Shown here: one piece after another, positions 15,886 through 26,092 of the stretch | How the letters are laid out: each line of letters opens with the position of its first letter | How positions within the stretch are numbered: position 1 is the stretch's first letter | NCBI GenBank assembly: GCA_947459875.1 | Contig: CANHFG010000001.1 | Span: forward strand, 1-43,623 | DNA length: 43,623 bases | DNA from: Ignavibacteria bacterium | GTDB lineage: Bacteria; Bacteroidota; Ignavibacteria; Kapaibacteriales; Kapaibacteriaceae | Reading direction: 5' to 3' | The notes under the pieces: model-generated | Database searches by the model: none | Told to the model about the DNA's origin: nothing | What the model saw: only the letters and a program-made list of their open reading frames with translations | Position numbers and translations under genes: made by a program

Positions 15886-18177
15886 TTAGAACCTCTCTTC
15901 CTTCACATCGCAGAGCACAGATGTGAGGTCGTTGAACACAACCTCCTCAGGCTCGAAGGCTACGGGTGGCAGTTCGACCTCGTTGGTGGCCGACGTGACA
16001 TTGATGCGCAGGCGGATGGCTTTGCCGTCTTCATCGGCGATCTTTACCGGCACGGGCATACGGAACTTCTCACCGACGCCCTGCTGGCGGATGCGCATGG
16101 TGACCTTCCAATTGCCATCCTGCTGTTTCTCTTTCTTCCATGCCACGCGGTAGGTAGGAAGCTGGTTGCCATAGACCCACTGATCAAAAAACCACCCAAG
16201 GTCAGCACCCGTCAGCTGCTCGATCGTTGTCTTGAAATCTTCGGTCGAAGCATACCGGTTCTTGAAGCGATTGTAGAACTCCCGCATCACCGTCATGTAG
16301 GCATCCTCGCGCATCGTGACCAGGTCGATCATCATGTTGCGCAGCATATGGATCACCCACGCCCCCTTGTAGTACACGAACTGATTGTACGCTTCGAACT
16401 CCAATCCTGCGCCGCTTGAAACGCGATATCCGAGGGCAATGGCCGGCGGTTCGAGGTTCTTGCCAATGTCCTTCTTCCCGAAGGACATGATGCCTTTACG
16501 ATACTCTTCGAGCAGGCGGAAGAACTTCTTCGTCTCCTGCGCTGCCAGCTGTGAGTACATCAGGCACGAGTACTCGGAAAAGCCTTCGCTCAGCCACCGG
16601 TCACGGTAGGAAAGGGGCTTTACGCTGATACCCCACCACTGGTGGGCCACCTCGTGAGCGATGAATTGCTCCTGGAAAAAGTCGGCGGTGCTGACGAACG
16701 CCAGTGATGACAGGTGAAGCAGTCCGGGGAAGGCCTCTCCGTGGGTGCCGGGAAGTTCGGTTGCATGCAGCATGTTGATCGGTGGGGGACCGAAGAGCTT
16801 CGTATAGAACGTCAGCGATTGTTCGATGTCCGTGCCGATCACATCAACGTGATCGTATGAATCCGCGACGTGGTAGAGCGTGCACTTCGGCACTCCATCG
16901 GGTGTGGCAAGGGGCTTTTCCTTAAACAGTCCGATGTGAAAAGAGTTGTTCGAGTTCGGCTGTTCGGTCACCCACCGACTTACTGTCATGCGGTCCTGCG
17001 TGGACGTAGAGACCTTCTTACCCAGCGACACCAGGGTCATCGATGCAGGGTAAGAGAAGGTCATGTCGTAGAGTGCCTTATGGAAGTACGAGTGCGATGG
17101 GATCCAGTCAAGAGATGTGCGTAGAATGGTGTAATCGTCCACTCGCCGTATGAGATCACCATTGTACACTACGCGCATGGTAAACGGCTGACCCTTGGGC
17201 ATGGGCACTGGGATGTTGACGAAGAACGTCGATCGGTCCTTGGCGCGGAAGAAGGTGGTGGCCTGGCCATCGATGAACACTGAGTCGACCTTGACGAGAG
17301 AGGTCACATCCATTGAGAGCCATCGTATGTCCGCCCTGAGGGTTGTCATGGCGATATCGTCGACCACACGTACCTTCATCGACCGTTCGATCGTGCAGGT
17401 GGCCGTGTGCCGCTGCGTGCTGACGTCGTCGAGTGAGTTTGAGCCATCGGCTGCAACCTGTACGTTCCGCTCCTGGTCTGGACACATATTCACGAACGTC
17501 ATGTCTTTTGGACCGTTCTTGCCATCTCTGAAGCTCAGTGTGAAGGGTTCCATCATGTAGGGATCATGGCTGATGTAGCAGTCGATCTCTCCGGCCGTCA
17601 GACTCATATCGTAGGCATTGATGCTCATGTACGGAAGCGTGTCGCGGTTGAGCAGAAATCGCGCGACGGACGCATCGATCTGCTTGGGATCATCCTGCAG
17701 CATGAGGTCGCGAACAGCCTTCACATGCTTCGTTAGCACAAGGTCTCCAATCGGGGAGGTCGGGAATTCCTCGATCAGCGACACCAGACGATCGTCGCCG
17801 AACACAAAGACGGCCGACGTGCAGGCCTTGGCAAAGACCTTGCCGTTATTGAAACGACCGAGATTGACGACCTCTGTCGGATGATTAGGCGTGAACGAAA
17901 TGTTGCACGTTCCGCGGAAAATGGCCGCAATGCGGCGCCCCTCCACGGGCTCGAGGAACACCACCGAGCCGCTATCGAGTGTAATCGAGTAAATGCCATC
18001 TTCAAAAAAGAGCCCCGTGACGGAGCGGTGAGTCGCCGAGTCGACCTTGAGCGTATCGAGCCTCTTGAGCAGGGCCTCGTAGGTGATCCCGGCAGGGGGC
18101 AGTCCGGCATGGATGGCTTGGGCCATTGCCACGGCAGGGAAGGCAAGCAGAAAAAGGATCCGCAATACAGTATTCAT
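15886..18177 (-). CDS. M1-family (gluzincin) aminopeptidase
   Basis: QFIAHEVAHQWWG...LSEGFSEYSCLM = HExxH-x18-E. Confidence 0.9.
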   Translation of the reverse strand: MNTVLRILFLLAFPAVAMAQAIHAGLPPAGITYEALLKRLDTLKVDSATHRSVTGLFFEDGIYSITLDSGSVVFLEPVEGRRIAAIFRGTCNISFTPNHPTEVVNLGRFNNGKVFAKACTSAVFVFGDDRLVSLIEEFPTSPIGDLVLTKHVKAVRDLMLQDDPKQIDASVARFLLNRDTLPYMSINAYDMSLTAGEIDCYISHDPYMMEPFTLSFRDGKNGPKDMTFVNMCPDQERNVQVAADGSNSLDDVSTQRHTATCTIERSMKVRVVDDIAMTTLRADIRWLSMDVTSLVKVDSVFIDGQATTFFRAKDRSTFFVNIPVPMPKGQPFTMRVVYNGDLIRRVDDYTILRTSLDWIPSHSYFHKALYDMTFSYPASMTLVSLGKKVSTSTQDRMTVSRWVTEQPNSNNSFHIGLFKEKPLATPDGVPKCTLYHVADSYDHVDVIGTDIEQSLTFYTKLFGPPPINMLHATELPGTHGEAFPGLLHLSSLAFVSTADFFQEQFIAHEVAHQWWGISVKPLSYRDRWLSEGFSEYSCLMYSQLAAQETKKFFRLLEEYRKGIMSFGKKDIGKNLEPPAIALGYRVSSGAGLEFEAYNQFVYYKGAWVIHMLRNMMIDLVTMREDAYMTVMREFYNRFKNRYASTEDFKTTIEQLTGADLGWFFDQWVYGNQLPTYRVAWKKEKQQDGNWKVTMRIRQQGVGEKFRMPVPVKIADEDGKAIRLRINVTSATNEVELPPVAFEPEEVVFNDLTSVLCDVKEERF

Positions 18178-18260
18178 ACGTCCTCTGGATGATAAACGGT
18201 CTGAGTCAACAACAGTAACGAGCCGCCGAATCTAGTCTACGTGATGGTTTCACGCAAACG

Positions 18261-18268
18261 TATCTTTG
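18261..18268 (+). promoter_or_regulatory. Putative -7 element TATCTTTG 5 nt before the thyX start
   Basis: tatctttgccacATG; no clear -33 TTTG found. Confidence 0.35.
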
Positions 18269-18272
18269 CCAC

Positions 18273-19109
18273 ATGACAGAAGAGGTACAGGCCCTTGTGG
18301 GCAAAGAATTCCGATGTCTTGACAAGGGATTTGTCAGGCTCATCGATGTAATGGGTGATGACTCTGCGATCGTTCAGGCCGCCCGCGTGTCCTACGGTTC
18401 GGGAACCAAGAAGGTTCACGAAGACAGGGGGCTAATACGCTATCTGATGCGCCACTTGCACACCACGCCCTTCGAGATGGTGGAGTTCAAGTTCCACGTC
18501 AAGCTGCCGATCTTCGTTGCCCGGCAATGGATCCGTCACCGCACGGCCAATGTGAATGAGTACTCCGGACGTTATTCGGAGATGAAGGACGAGTTCTACG
18601 TGCCGGATGCCGATCAGGTGCGTGCCCAGAGTGCGATGAACAAGCAGGGCCGGGCCGATGAGGCCTTTGATGCCGAGCGGGCCGAGTCTATCCGCACGTC
18701 GATGCAGCAGACCCAGGACATGCTCTACGGCCAGTACCAGGAGATGCTCTCTACGGACCTCGCGCGCGAGATCGCGCGTATCAACCTGCCGGTATCGAAC
18801 TATACCGAGTGGTATTGGAAGATCGATCTTCACAACCTGTTCCACTTTCTGCGTCTGCGCATTGATGCGCATGCGCAGTACGAGATCCGCGTCTATGGCG
18901 AGGCGATGGCCGAGATCGCCAAGGCTGCCGTGCCCCTTGCCTATGAGGCCTTCGAGGACTACCTTCTGCACGCGCAGAGATTCTCGCGCACGGAACTGGA
19001 GATCATCCGTTCGACGTTGTCAACCTTGCCGTCCATCGACGAGCTGCAGGCCCGGGGGCTGAGCGCTCGCGAAGCACGGGAATTTCTCGACAAACTGCAA
19101 AGGGACTGA
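18273..19109 (+). CDS. thyX: FAD-dependent thymidylate synthase
   Basis: RHRTANVNEYSGRYS motif. Confidence 0.95.
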   Translation: MTEEVQALVGKEFRCLDKGFVRLIDVMGDDSAIVQAARVSYGSGTKKVHEDRGLIRYLMRHLHTTPFEMVEFKFHVKLPIFVARQWIRHRTANVNEYSGRYSEMKDEFYVPDADQVRAQSAMNKQGRADEAFDAERAESIRTSMQQTQDMLYGQYQEMLSTDLAREIARINLPVSNYTEWYWKIDLHNLFHFLRLRIDAHAQYEIRVYGEAMAEIAKAAVPLAYEAFEDYLLHAQRFSRTELEIIRSTLSTLPSIDELQARGLSAREAREFLDKLQRD

Positions 19110-19113
19110 TCAC

Positions 19114-20169
19114 ATGCCGAATGGCCGCACGATCGCAGGTCGATTCTCTCTGCTGGGAGCCGCCGTGCTGTGCGTTCTTGTGATTGGCTGCCGGCAGGAT
19201 CCGGTGGTGCCCAGCGAACCGTCGTTCCCGATCATTCCTGCGCATCTGGCAACCGTTCCGGTGCCGCCCGACAATGTACTCACACCGGCGAAGGTCGAGC
19301 TCGGCCGTCGCCTTTTCTACGAAAAGCGGCTCTCCAGTGAAGGCACGGTTTCGTGTGCGTCATGCCACCGTCAGGATAAGGCGTTCAGTGATGCACCGAA
19401 TCAGGTCAGCCGCGGCGTCAATAACGCCCTCGGTCAGCGCAATGCCCCCTCACTGATCAACGTGGCCTACCGGCCGCACTACTTCTGGGATGGGCGCGCT
19501 GCGACGTTGGAAGATCAAGCCATGATGGCCTTCCTGAACTCCGTAGAGATGGATGCTGATACGCTTGCCGTTGCCGCACTGCTTCGATCCGAGCAATATC
19601 GCCGGGCGTGGCAGGCTGCATTTGCCGATACGACGGTAACCATGCGAAGGGCCATGATGGCCATTGCCAGCTTCGAGCGCACGCTCGTGAGCGCTGACAG
19701 CCGCTACGACCGCTACGTCCTGGGCGACCGGACGGCGCTGTCGGAGCAGGAGCGTCGGGGGATGAATCTATTTTTCAGTGCTCGCTCGATGTGTGGGTCT
19801 TGTCATGGTGGACAGGATCTGACGAATGATCAGTTTCAGAACATCGGGCTGTTCAATCATTACTTCGATCGTGGTCGTTTCAACGTCACCAGGAACCCAC
19901 GCGACGAAGGTCTGTTTAAGACCCCTTCACTGCGGAACATCGCGCTGACAGCCCCCTACATGGCAACGGGCGATAGCGACAAGGGGCCGCTGACAACTCT
20001 GGAGCAGGTGGTGCAGCATTATAATGAAGGGGGCACGCCGTTTGCCAACAAGGACAAGCGCGTACGAAAACTTGGACTTTCCGATGCCGAGGTCGCCGAC
20101 CTTGTGGCCTTTATGAAGGCACTGACCGACTCGTCGACACTTACGCGTGCTGAGTGGTCGGCCCCGTAA
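19114..20169 (+). CDS. Di-haem cytochrome c peroxidase/MauG-family lipoprotein
   Basis: Two CxxCH motifs (CASCHRQDKAFSD; CGSCHGG), lipobox VLVIGC, QRNAPSLINVAYRPHYFWDGRA. Confidence 0.92.
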   Translation: MPNGRTIAGRFSLLGAAVLCVLVIGCRQDPVVPSEPSFPIIPAHLATVPVPPDNVLTPAKVELGRRLFYEKRLSSEGTVSCASCHRQDKAFSDAPNQVSRGVNNALGQRNAPSLINVAYRPHYFWDGRAATLEDQAMMAFLNSVEMDADTLAVAALLRSEQYRRAWQAAFADTTVTMRRAMMAIASFERTLVSADSRYDRYVLGDRTALSEQERRGMNLFFSARSMCGSCHGGQDLTNDQFQNIGLFNHYFDRGRFNVTRNPRDEGLFKTPSLRNIALTAPYMATGDSDKGPLTTLEQVVQHYNEGGTPFANKDKRVRKLGLSDAEVADLVAFMKALTDSSTLTRAEWSAP

Positions 20170-20259
20170 TGTTGTCATTACGGTAAACGCGCGACTGTAA
20201 CCAGAGATTGATATTGCCGTAACGTCTGCGTGACGTAGGGCGAGGAGATTTGCATCGTC

Positions 20260-21270
20260 ATGCAACGATGTACCATTCTCTTCATCTGCGGCTCGGTCAA
20301 TCAGACCACTATGATGGTGGAGATCGCCCGCCATCTTTCCGATCACACATGCCGATTTACGCCGCATTACGCCGACGGCCTGTTGGAAGAGGCCGCGCAT
20401 CGCGGACTGCTCGAGTGGACCATCATCGGAGCGCGCCACCGCGAGCGTGCCCGCCAGGTACTTAATGCGCATGGCTGCGTGATCGACGAACGCGGAAGCG
20501 CCAACGACTACGACCTCGTGGTCACATGCAGTGATCTTGTCGTTCAGCGGAACATCGTCAGCAAGCCGGTGATCCTGGTTCAGGAGGGCATGACTGATCC
20601 GGAAAATGCGATGTATCGAGCCGTGGTTGCTCTTGGTCTGCCCCGATATCTGGCATCGACGTCAACGTTCGGACTGTCGCATCAGTATCGGTATCTCTGC
20701 GTGGCCTCCGAGGGCTACCGTGAGCACTTCTTCCGTAAGGGCGTTCCGACCTCGAAGATCCGCGTGACGGGCATCCCGAACTTCGATAACTGCGACCGTT
20801 TTCGCTCCGTGCCGGCAAAGCACAGCGATTATGTACTCGTGGCCACTAGTGATGCCCGTGAGACCCTCAAGTGGGAGAACCGCCGGCGCACCATTGAACA
20901 TGCCAAGAAGATCGCCGATGGCCGAATGCTGGTATTCAAGCTGCATCCCAATGAGCGCGTAGACCGCGCAAAGCGCGAGATCGAGCGCTGGGCCCCGGGG
21001 TCGCCGGTCTATCATGGATGTGATATCAATCCCCTGATCGCTCACTGCGATGCACTGATCACAAAGTTCTCTTCGTGCGTGTACGTTGGAATCGCTCTTG
21101 GCAAGGAGGTCTTCAGCGATTTCCCGGTCGATGAGCTGCGTCGGATGTGCCCTATTCAGAATGGTGGTCGCTCGGGAGCCGCTATCGCCGATGTCTGCCG
21201 GACGGTATTGAATGACGTTGCTGTGACCGCATTTGAACCTTCAATCTTGCAGTTCCGGAGAGCCGTATGA
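20260..21270 (+). CDS. GT-B-fold-like protein (glycosyltransferase or UDP-GlcNAc 2-epimerase-like)
   Basis: Genomic context plus MLVFKLHPNERVD and HCDALITKFSSCVYVGIALGKEVFSD; family not certain. Confidence 0.5.
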   Translation: MQRCTILFICGSVNQTTMMVEIARHLSDHTCRFTPHYADGLLEEAAHRGLLEWTIIGARHRERARQVLNAHGCVIDERGSANDYDLVVTCSDLVVQRNIVSKPVILVQEGMTDPENAMYRAVVALGLPRYLASTSTFGLSHQYRYLCVASEGYREHFFRKGVPTSKIRVTGIPNFDNCDRFRSVPAKHSDYVLVATSDARETLKWENRRRTIEHAKKIADGRMLVFKLHPNERVDRAKREIERWAPGSPVYHGCDINPLIAHCDALITKFSSCVYVGIALGKEVFSDFPVDELRRMCPIQNGGRSGAAIADVCRTVLNDVAVTAFEPSILQFRRAV

Positions 21271-22079
21271 GCATGAATCCGAAGGTGGTCGTCATCTGTC
21301 AGGCCCGCACCGGTTCGACGCGTCTCTCCGGTAAGGTGCTGCTTCCGCTAGCTGGTGAGCCCCTTCTTCTGCGCTTTCTTGAACGCGTGTCAATGTCCAA
21401 GTACGCAGCCAACCTCGTAGTTGCCACAACGCACAAGCCGCAGGACGATGAGATCGTGTCGCTCTGTGAGGGGGCTGGCTATGCGGTGTTTCGCGGACAT
21501 GAGACGGATCTATTGGATCGGCACTTTCAGGCAGCGTGTGCGATGGAAGCCGATGTGGTGGTGAAGATCCCCACAGACTGTCCGCTGATTGATCCGCGCG
21601 TGATCGACCTGGTGATCGACACGTACCTCGCAGCGTATCCGCACGTGGACTACGTGAGTAATCTGCACCCGGGTACCTGGCCCGATGGGAACGACGTCGA
21701 GGTGATGACGTTTCTGGCTCTGCAGCGCGCATGGGCCTCGGCCCGGCTGCCCCATGAGCGCGAGCATACGACGCCGTGGCTCTGGGAGAGCAATCATCAC
21801 ATCCGCACCTTGAACGTGGAGCGTCCGGATGGACAGAAGCTTGACCAACGCCATCGTTGGACGATCGATCATCCCGAGGACTACCTTCTGATCCGCGCCG
21901 TGTTTGATGCCTTGTATTGGGACAATCCGCGGTTTCGCTGCGAAGATGTGCTGTCGTTTCTGACTCAGCACCCGGAGGTCGATCTGATCAACGAGCACCT
22001 GCGGGGTCAGGGATGGTACACCACTCATCTGGAGCGGAAAGCACCGGAGTTTACATCGCAACGAAGGATCGCCTCATGA
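21267..22079 (+). CDS. SpsF/acylneuraminate cytidylyltransferase-like nucleotidyltransferase
   Basis: VVICQARTGSTRLSGKVLLPLAGEPLLLRFLERV; KIPTDCPLIDPRVIDLVI. Confidence 0.88.
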   Translation: MSMNPKVVVICQARTGSTRLSGKVLLPLAGEPLLLRFLERVSMSKYAANLVVATTHKPQDDEIVSLCEGAGYAVFRGHETDLLDRHFQAACAMEADVVVKIPTDCPLIDPRVIDLVIDTYLAAYPHVDYVSNLHPGTWPDGNDVEVMTFLALQRAWASARLPHEREHTTPWLWESNHHIRTLNVERPDGQKLDQRHRWTIDHPEDYLLIRAVFDALYWDNPRFRCEDVLSFLTQHPEVDLINEHLRGQGWYTTHLERKAPEFTSQRRIAS

Positions 22080-22933
22080 CGGTAGATGAACGCAATGAAC
22101 TTGAACAGGCCGCACTGCGCGTTCGGCAGCACATTGTGCGAATGTCCACGAACGGCGGCTGTTTTATCGGCGCGTCACTCTCATGCGCAGATCTACTGGT
22201 GTACCTATACTGGCGGTTCCTGAACATTTCGCCTATGACGGTCAACGCCGAGGATCGCGACGTGCTTCTGCTGTCGAAGGGCCACGACGTGCCGGCGCTC
22301 TATGGCGTCCTTGCCGAACGGGGCTTTATCAGTAAGGCTCGCCTGAAAAATCACCTGTCGGTGGGCGATCACATCTACTGGCATCCGAACCGCGCCGTCA
22401 GCGGCGTGGAGTTCCATTCCGGCTCGCTCGGGCACCTGCTGAGCGTCGGTATGGGCATGGCTCTGGATGCGCGGATGAAGGGGCTCCCCACACGCGTCGT
22501 CGTTATTCTGGGTGACGGGGAACTCAACGAAGGAAGCGTCTGGGAGGCCGGTCTGGTAGCCTCGGCGCTGAGCATTGACAACCTTGTGGCCGTCGTCGAC
22601 CGGAATCACTTCCAGGCCAACATACGCACCGAAGAACTTGTGCCGCTGGAGCCCCTTGCCGAGAAGTTCCGGGCCTTCGGATGGGACACGATGCACGTGA
22701 ATGGTCATGACATGGAATCACTCGACGAGTGCTTTGGTGCGCTGCAACTGAGCACGGGCAGGCCTACCGTTGTGATCGCCGATACCCGACGCGGCAAGGG
22801 GCTCCCCAGTATTGAAGAACGTGCCGACCGGTGGTTCTGCAACTTCAGTCCCGAGGAGGCCGATGCACTCCTGGACGAGCTCGCCGGCAACTCCCGTGCA
22901 ACCCTTACCTCAGAAACACTGATCGTCCGATGA
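22076..22933 (+). CDS. Transketolase N-terminal-half (TPP-binding) subunit
   Basis: LYWRFLNI...LLSKGHDVPALYGVLAERG, GSLGHLLSVGMGMALDARMKG, VVILGDGELNEGSVWEAGLVAS; start chosen at ATGA overlap (ORF-track start 21917 rejected). Confidence 0.9.
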   Translation: MTVDERNELEQAALRVRQHIVRMSTNGGCFIGASLSCADLLVYLYWRFLNISPMTVNAEDRDVLLLSKGHDVPALYGVLAERGFISKARLKNHLSVGDHIYWHPNRAVSGVEFHSGSLGHLLSVGMGMALDARMKGLPTRVVVILGDGELNEGSVWEAGLVASALSIDNLVAVVDRNHFQANIRTEELVPLEPLAEKFRAFGWDTMHVNGHDMESLDECFGALQLSTGRPTVVIADTRRGKGLPSIEERADRWFCNFSPEEADALLDELAGNSRATLTSETLIVR

Positions 22934-23898
22934 ACCGATACGAAACACTTCTTCTCGACACGGCCTCCCGGGATGAGCGTCTTGTGGTGATCACGGCCGA
23001 AAACCGCGGCCACATGCGCACGGTCCCGCCCATGCTTGGAGACCGCTTCATTGACGTGGGCATTGCCGAGCAGACGATGATCGGCATGGCCGCCGGAATG
23101 GCCGTACGCGGACGTGTGGTGGTGACGCATGCCCTGGCGGCTTTCCTGACGATGCGGGCCTTTGAGTTCATCCGCGACGATGTGGCCATTGCCAATGCCT
23201 CCGTGATCATGGTTGGCATGGTTCCCGGCGTGCTCAGCGACGGGAATGGCCCAACGCATCAGGCCATTGAAGACGTGTCGATCATGAGGGGACTGCCCAA
23301 TATGGGGGTGTTCTGTCCATGCGACGAGTCTGAGTTTATCGACGGTATGCGCGTCCTTCTTGAGTCGCGTAGACCATGGTACGTCCGCTACATCAGCACG
23401 CCCGATCTTGCGATCGATCGTGTGGCCTTTGAGCCCGGCGTTGCAGCTGTAGTGCGCGGAGAGGCGTTGCACCGACCGAATGTCACCATTCTGACGTATG
23501 GCTTTCTGACGCGGCAATGCATCGAAGCTGCCGAGGAACTCGGGCGCGATGATGTGCAGGTGCGCGTTGTGAATATGCGAACGCTCAAGCCGGCCGACGA
23601 GAAGTCGATCCTGCACGCCGCTGCCACCAGTGAGCTTGTCGTCACGGTCGAAGATCATCTTCTCACTGGCGGTCTGGCAAGCATTGTCGCCGAAACACTC
23701 ATGGTCCATGGTAAGGGGGCTCATGTGCTGACCATTGGTTTCCCGACGTGGTTCACACCCGGACGTCTGGACGAGGTACTTACCAACGAGCGTATCAGTT
23801 CATCTGCCATTGCCCAACGGATCCGTCAGCGTCTTGCCGACATCGTGCACGCAGCAGTCAAGCCCCCTTCATCAACACACGAGGTCTCTCATGACTGA
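22930..23898 (+). CDS. Transketolase C-terminal-half subunit
   Basis: RFIDVGIAEQTMIGMAAGMAVRGRVVVTHALAAFLTMRAFE; start at 22930 by ATGA overlap. Confidence 0.9.
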   Translation: MNRYETLLLDTASRDERLVVITAENRGHMRTVPPMLGDRFIDVGIAEQTMIGMAAGMAVRGRVVVTHALAAFLTMRAFEFIRDDVAIANASVIMVGMVPGVLSDGNGPTHQAIEDVSIMRGLPNMGVFCPCDESEFIDGMRVLLESRRPWYVRYISTPDLAIDRVAFEPGVAAVVRGEALHRPNVTILTYGFLTRQCIEAAEELGRDDVQVRVVNMRTLKPADEKSILHAAATSELVVTVEDHLLTGGLASIVAETLMVHGKGAHVLTIGFPTWFTPGRLDEVLTNERISSSAIAQRIRQRLADIVHAAVKPPSSTHEVSHD

Positions 23899-25222
23899 AC
23901 CGACCTACCCGCCGATCCATCGATCGACAGAACTGCTTGAGCGCGCCGAGCGGTTGATCCCCGCTACAACGCAAACGCTTGCCAAGGGCCCGGGTCAGCA
24001 CGTGCGCGGTGTGGCCCCGGTATATGCTCGACGTGGCAAAGGGGCGTATTTGTGGGACGTGGACGACAATAAATATCTGGACTATTCCATGGCCATTGGC
24101 CCGCTGATCCTTGGATATGCCGACCCCGGTGTGAACCGCGCTGTCGAGGCTCAGCTTCACGACGGCATGACGTTCTCGCTGATGCATCCGCTGGAGCTTG
24201 AGGTTGCAGAGCTCATTCGCACGATCGTGCCGAATGCCGAACACGTGCGCTATTCGAAGACGGGCTGCGACGTAACCTCGGCTGCAGTGCGCCTTGCGCG
24301 GGCCTATACGGGACGCTCCACAGTGCTCTGCTGTGGCTATCACGGCTGGCATGACTGGTACATTGCCACCACTGACCGGTCAATGGGTGTTCCTCAGGCC
24401 GTACGCGATCTGACGTACACCTTCAGCTACAATGACATGCAGAGCGTATACGACGCGATCGATGCCGATACGGCGGCCATCATCCTCGAGCCGATGACCT
24501 TTGACGAGCCCAAGAACGACTTTCTACACGAATTACGCCAGCTCTGCGACCAGCGCGGTATCGTTCTGATCTTCGATGAAATGTGGACCGGCTTCCGGGT
24601 TTCCCCCGGTGGTGCGCAGATGCGGTTTGGCGTGCAGGCAGACCTGGCATGCTTTTCCAAGGCGGTTGCCAACGGCATGCCACTGTCGGTATTGACCGGT
24701 CGGGCCGACATCATGCGTTTGCTCGAGCATGACGTGTTCTTCTTCACGACCTTCGGTGGTGAGGCGCTCTCACTGGCTGCGGCCAAGGCCACACTGCACA
24801 GGCTTGTCGACGGAGAGGTGCTGCAACGGATAGAGTTGATCGGCGACGAACTGCGTGAGGGTATCCGCGCCATCCTTGCTGAGCATGACATGAGCTATGC
24901 CGCATGTAAGGGGCTTGGCGCTCGCACAATGCTTGCCTTCTCCGACAGTGCCGGTGATCCCTTGATGATGCGTTCATTCGTTCAACAGGAGCTGCTTCGT
25001 TATGGCATTTTGTGGAACGGCTTTCACAATCTGAGCGTAGCTCATACGCAGGGCGAGATCCAATACACCCTTGATATCTATGCCGACGTTCTGCCGATGC
25101 TCCATGAACATGTTCGTATGGGAACTCTGCCTATGGCGCTCAGAGGACGACGCGTCGAGCCGGTGTTTCGCAAGACCGGTGGCTTTAACACAAAGCCACG
25201 ACATGCCGAGGTGTTGCGATGA
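23891..25222 (+). CDS. Class III aminotransferase, glutamate-1-semialdehyde aminomutase-like
   Basis: KTGCDVTSAAVRLARAYTGR, IIFDEMWTGFR-like motif, PLP-lysine region ACFSKAVANGMPLSVLTG. Confidence 0.88.
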   Translation: MTEPTYPPIHRSTELLERAERLIPATTQTLAKGPGQHVRGVAPVYARRGKGAYLWDVDDNKYLDYSMAIGPLILGYADPGVNRAVEAQLHDGMTFSLMHPLELEVAELIRTIVPNAEHVRYSKTGCDVTSAAVRLARAYTGRSTVLCCGYHGWHDWYIATTDRSMGVPQAVRDLTYTFSYNDMQSVYDAIDADTAAIILEPMTFDEPKNDFLHELRQLCDQRGIVLIFDEMWTGFRVSPGGAQMRFGVQADLACFSKAVANGMPLSVLTGRADIMRLLEHDVFFFTTFGGEALSLAAAKATLHRLVDGEVLQRIELIGDELREGIRAILAEHDMSYAACKGLGARTMLAFSDSAGDPLMMRSFVQQELLRYGILWNGFHNLSVAHTQGEIQYTLDIYADVLPMLHEHVRMGTLPMALRGRRVEPVFRKTGGFNTKPRHAEVLR

Positions 25223-26025
25223 ATGCTGTGTTCTCGCTGGATGACCGCGTGGCCATCGTGACGGGCGCAGCGGGTCTGCTGGGACGTCAGCACTGTCGTG
25301 CACTTGCCGAAGCCGGTGCCACTGTGTATGCGTGTGACGTGAAGGCCGATGCCGCCCATGATGCAGTTGCCGACCTGGACGGTCATCATGTCGGAGTACA
25401 GCTTGACGTCACAGACCCGGAGAGTATTCTTGAGCTTCGGCAGCGTGTGATTGCAGACGCAGGACGCATCGACATTCTGGTGAACAATGCGGCCATGAAC
25501 GATATGGTTGAGGCGCCGCTATCGCAAGGTGCGCACTCAGCGTTCGAGAACTATCCTCTGGAGCTGTTTCGCCGTGTTCTGGATGTGAACGTCACGGGCA
25601 TCTTCCTTACGAGTCAGATCATCGGCACGCACATGGCTGACGTCGGACGGGGCTCGATCATAAACATCGCGTCAACCTATGGCGTGGTGGCACCGGATCA
25701 ACGCCTTTACAGGCGTCCCGACGGAACACAGAGCTTCTACAAGAGCGCTGCCTATCCTGCCTCGAAGGGGGCTGTGATCATGCTGACAAAGTTTCTGGCC
25801 ACCTACTGGGCGGATCGTGGAGTGCGTGCAAACGCACTCTCACCGGGAGGGGTTTCCAACGGTCAGGACGAACACTTTCGGCGTTCCTATGCAGAGCGAA
25901 CGCCAATGGGGCGCATGGCCGAGCCCATGGACTACCACGGGGCAATTGTGTTTCTCGCAAGCGACGCCTCCTCGTACATGACGGGTCAGAACCTGCTCGT
26001 CGACGGGGGATGGACGGCATGGTAA
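25219..26025 (+). CDS. SDR-family oxidoreductase
   Basis: TGAAGLLGRQHC, NNAAMND, NIASTYG, YPASK, ASSYMTGQNLLVDGGWTAW. Confidence 0.92.
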   Translation: MNAVFSLDDRVAIVTGAAGLLGRQHCRALAEAGATVYACDVKADAAHDAVADLDGHHVGVQLDVTDPESILELRQRVIADAGRIDILVNNAAMNDMVEAPLSQGAHSAFENYPLELFRRVLDVNVTGIFLTSQIIGTHMADVGRGSIINIASTYGVVAPDQRLYRRPDGTQSFYKSAAYPASKGAVIMLTKFLATYWADRGVRANALSPGGVSNGQDEHFRRSYAERTPMGRMAEPMDYHGAIVFLASDASSYMTGQNLLVDGGWTAW

Positions 26026-26092
26026 ATGCCGCCTCAGTATCAGAACACGCAACACATCATCACTTTTTCGCACACTCTTCGCGGAGTCTACG

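Noticed and set aside
20175-20225. ttacgg...ccgtaa inverted arms after the peroxidase gene
   Set aside because: Short arms, long gap and no T-tract; insufficient to call a terminator or operator.
21917-22075. N-terminal extension of transketolase-N ORF (and similarly 22831-22929, 23735-23890, 27480-27695)
   Set aside because: Extensions overlap the preceding genes and lack homologous-looking sequence; downstream ATGs at overlap junctions fit better.
22797-22808. AAGGGGCTCCCC occurring twice in the transketolase N gene (also near 22480)
   Set aside because: Imperfect dyad, only two copies, both coding; likely a variant of the G-tract heptamer signal rather than a separate element.
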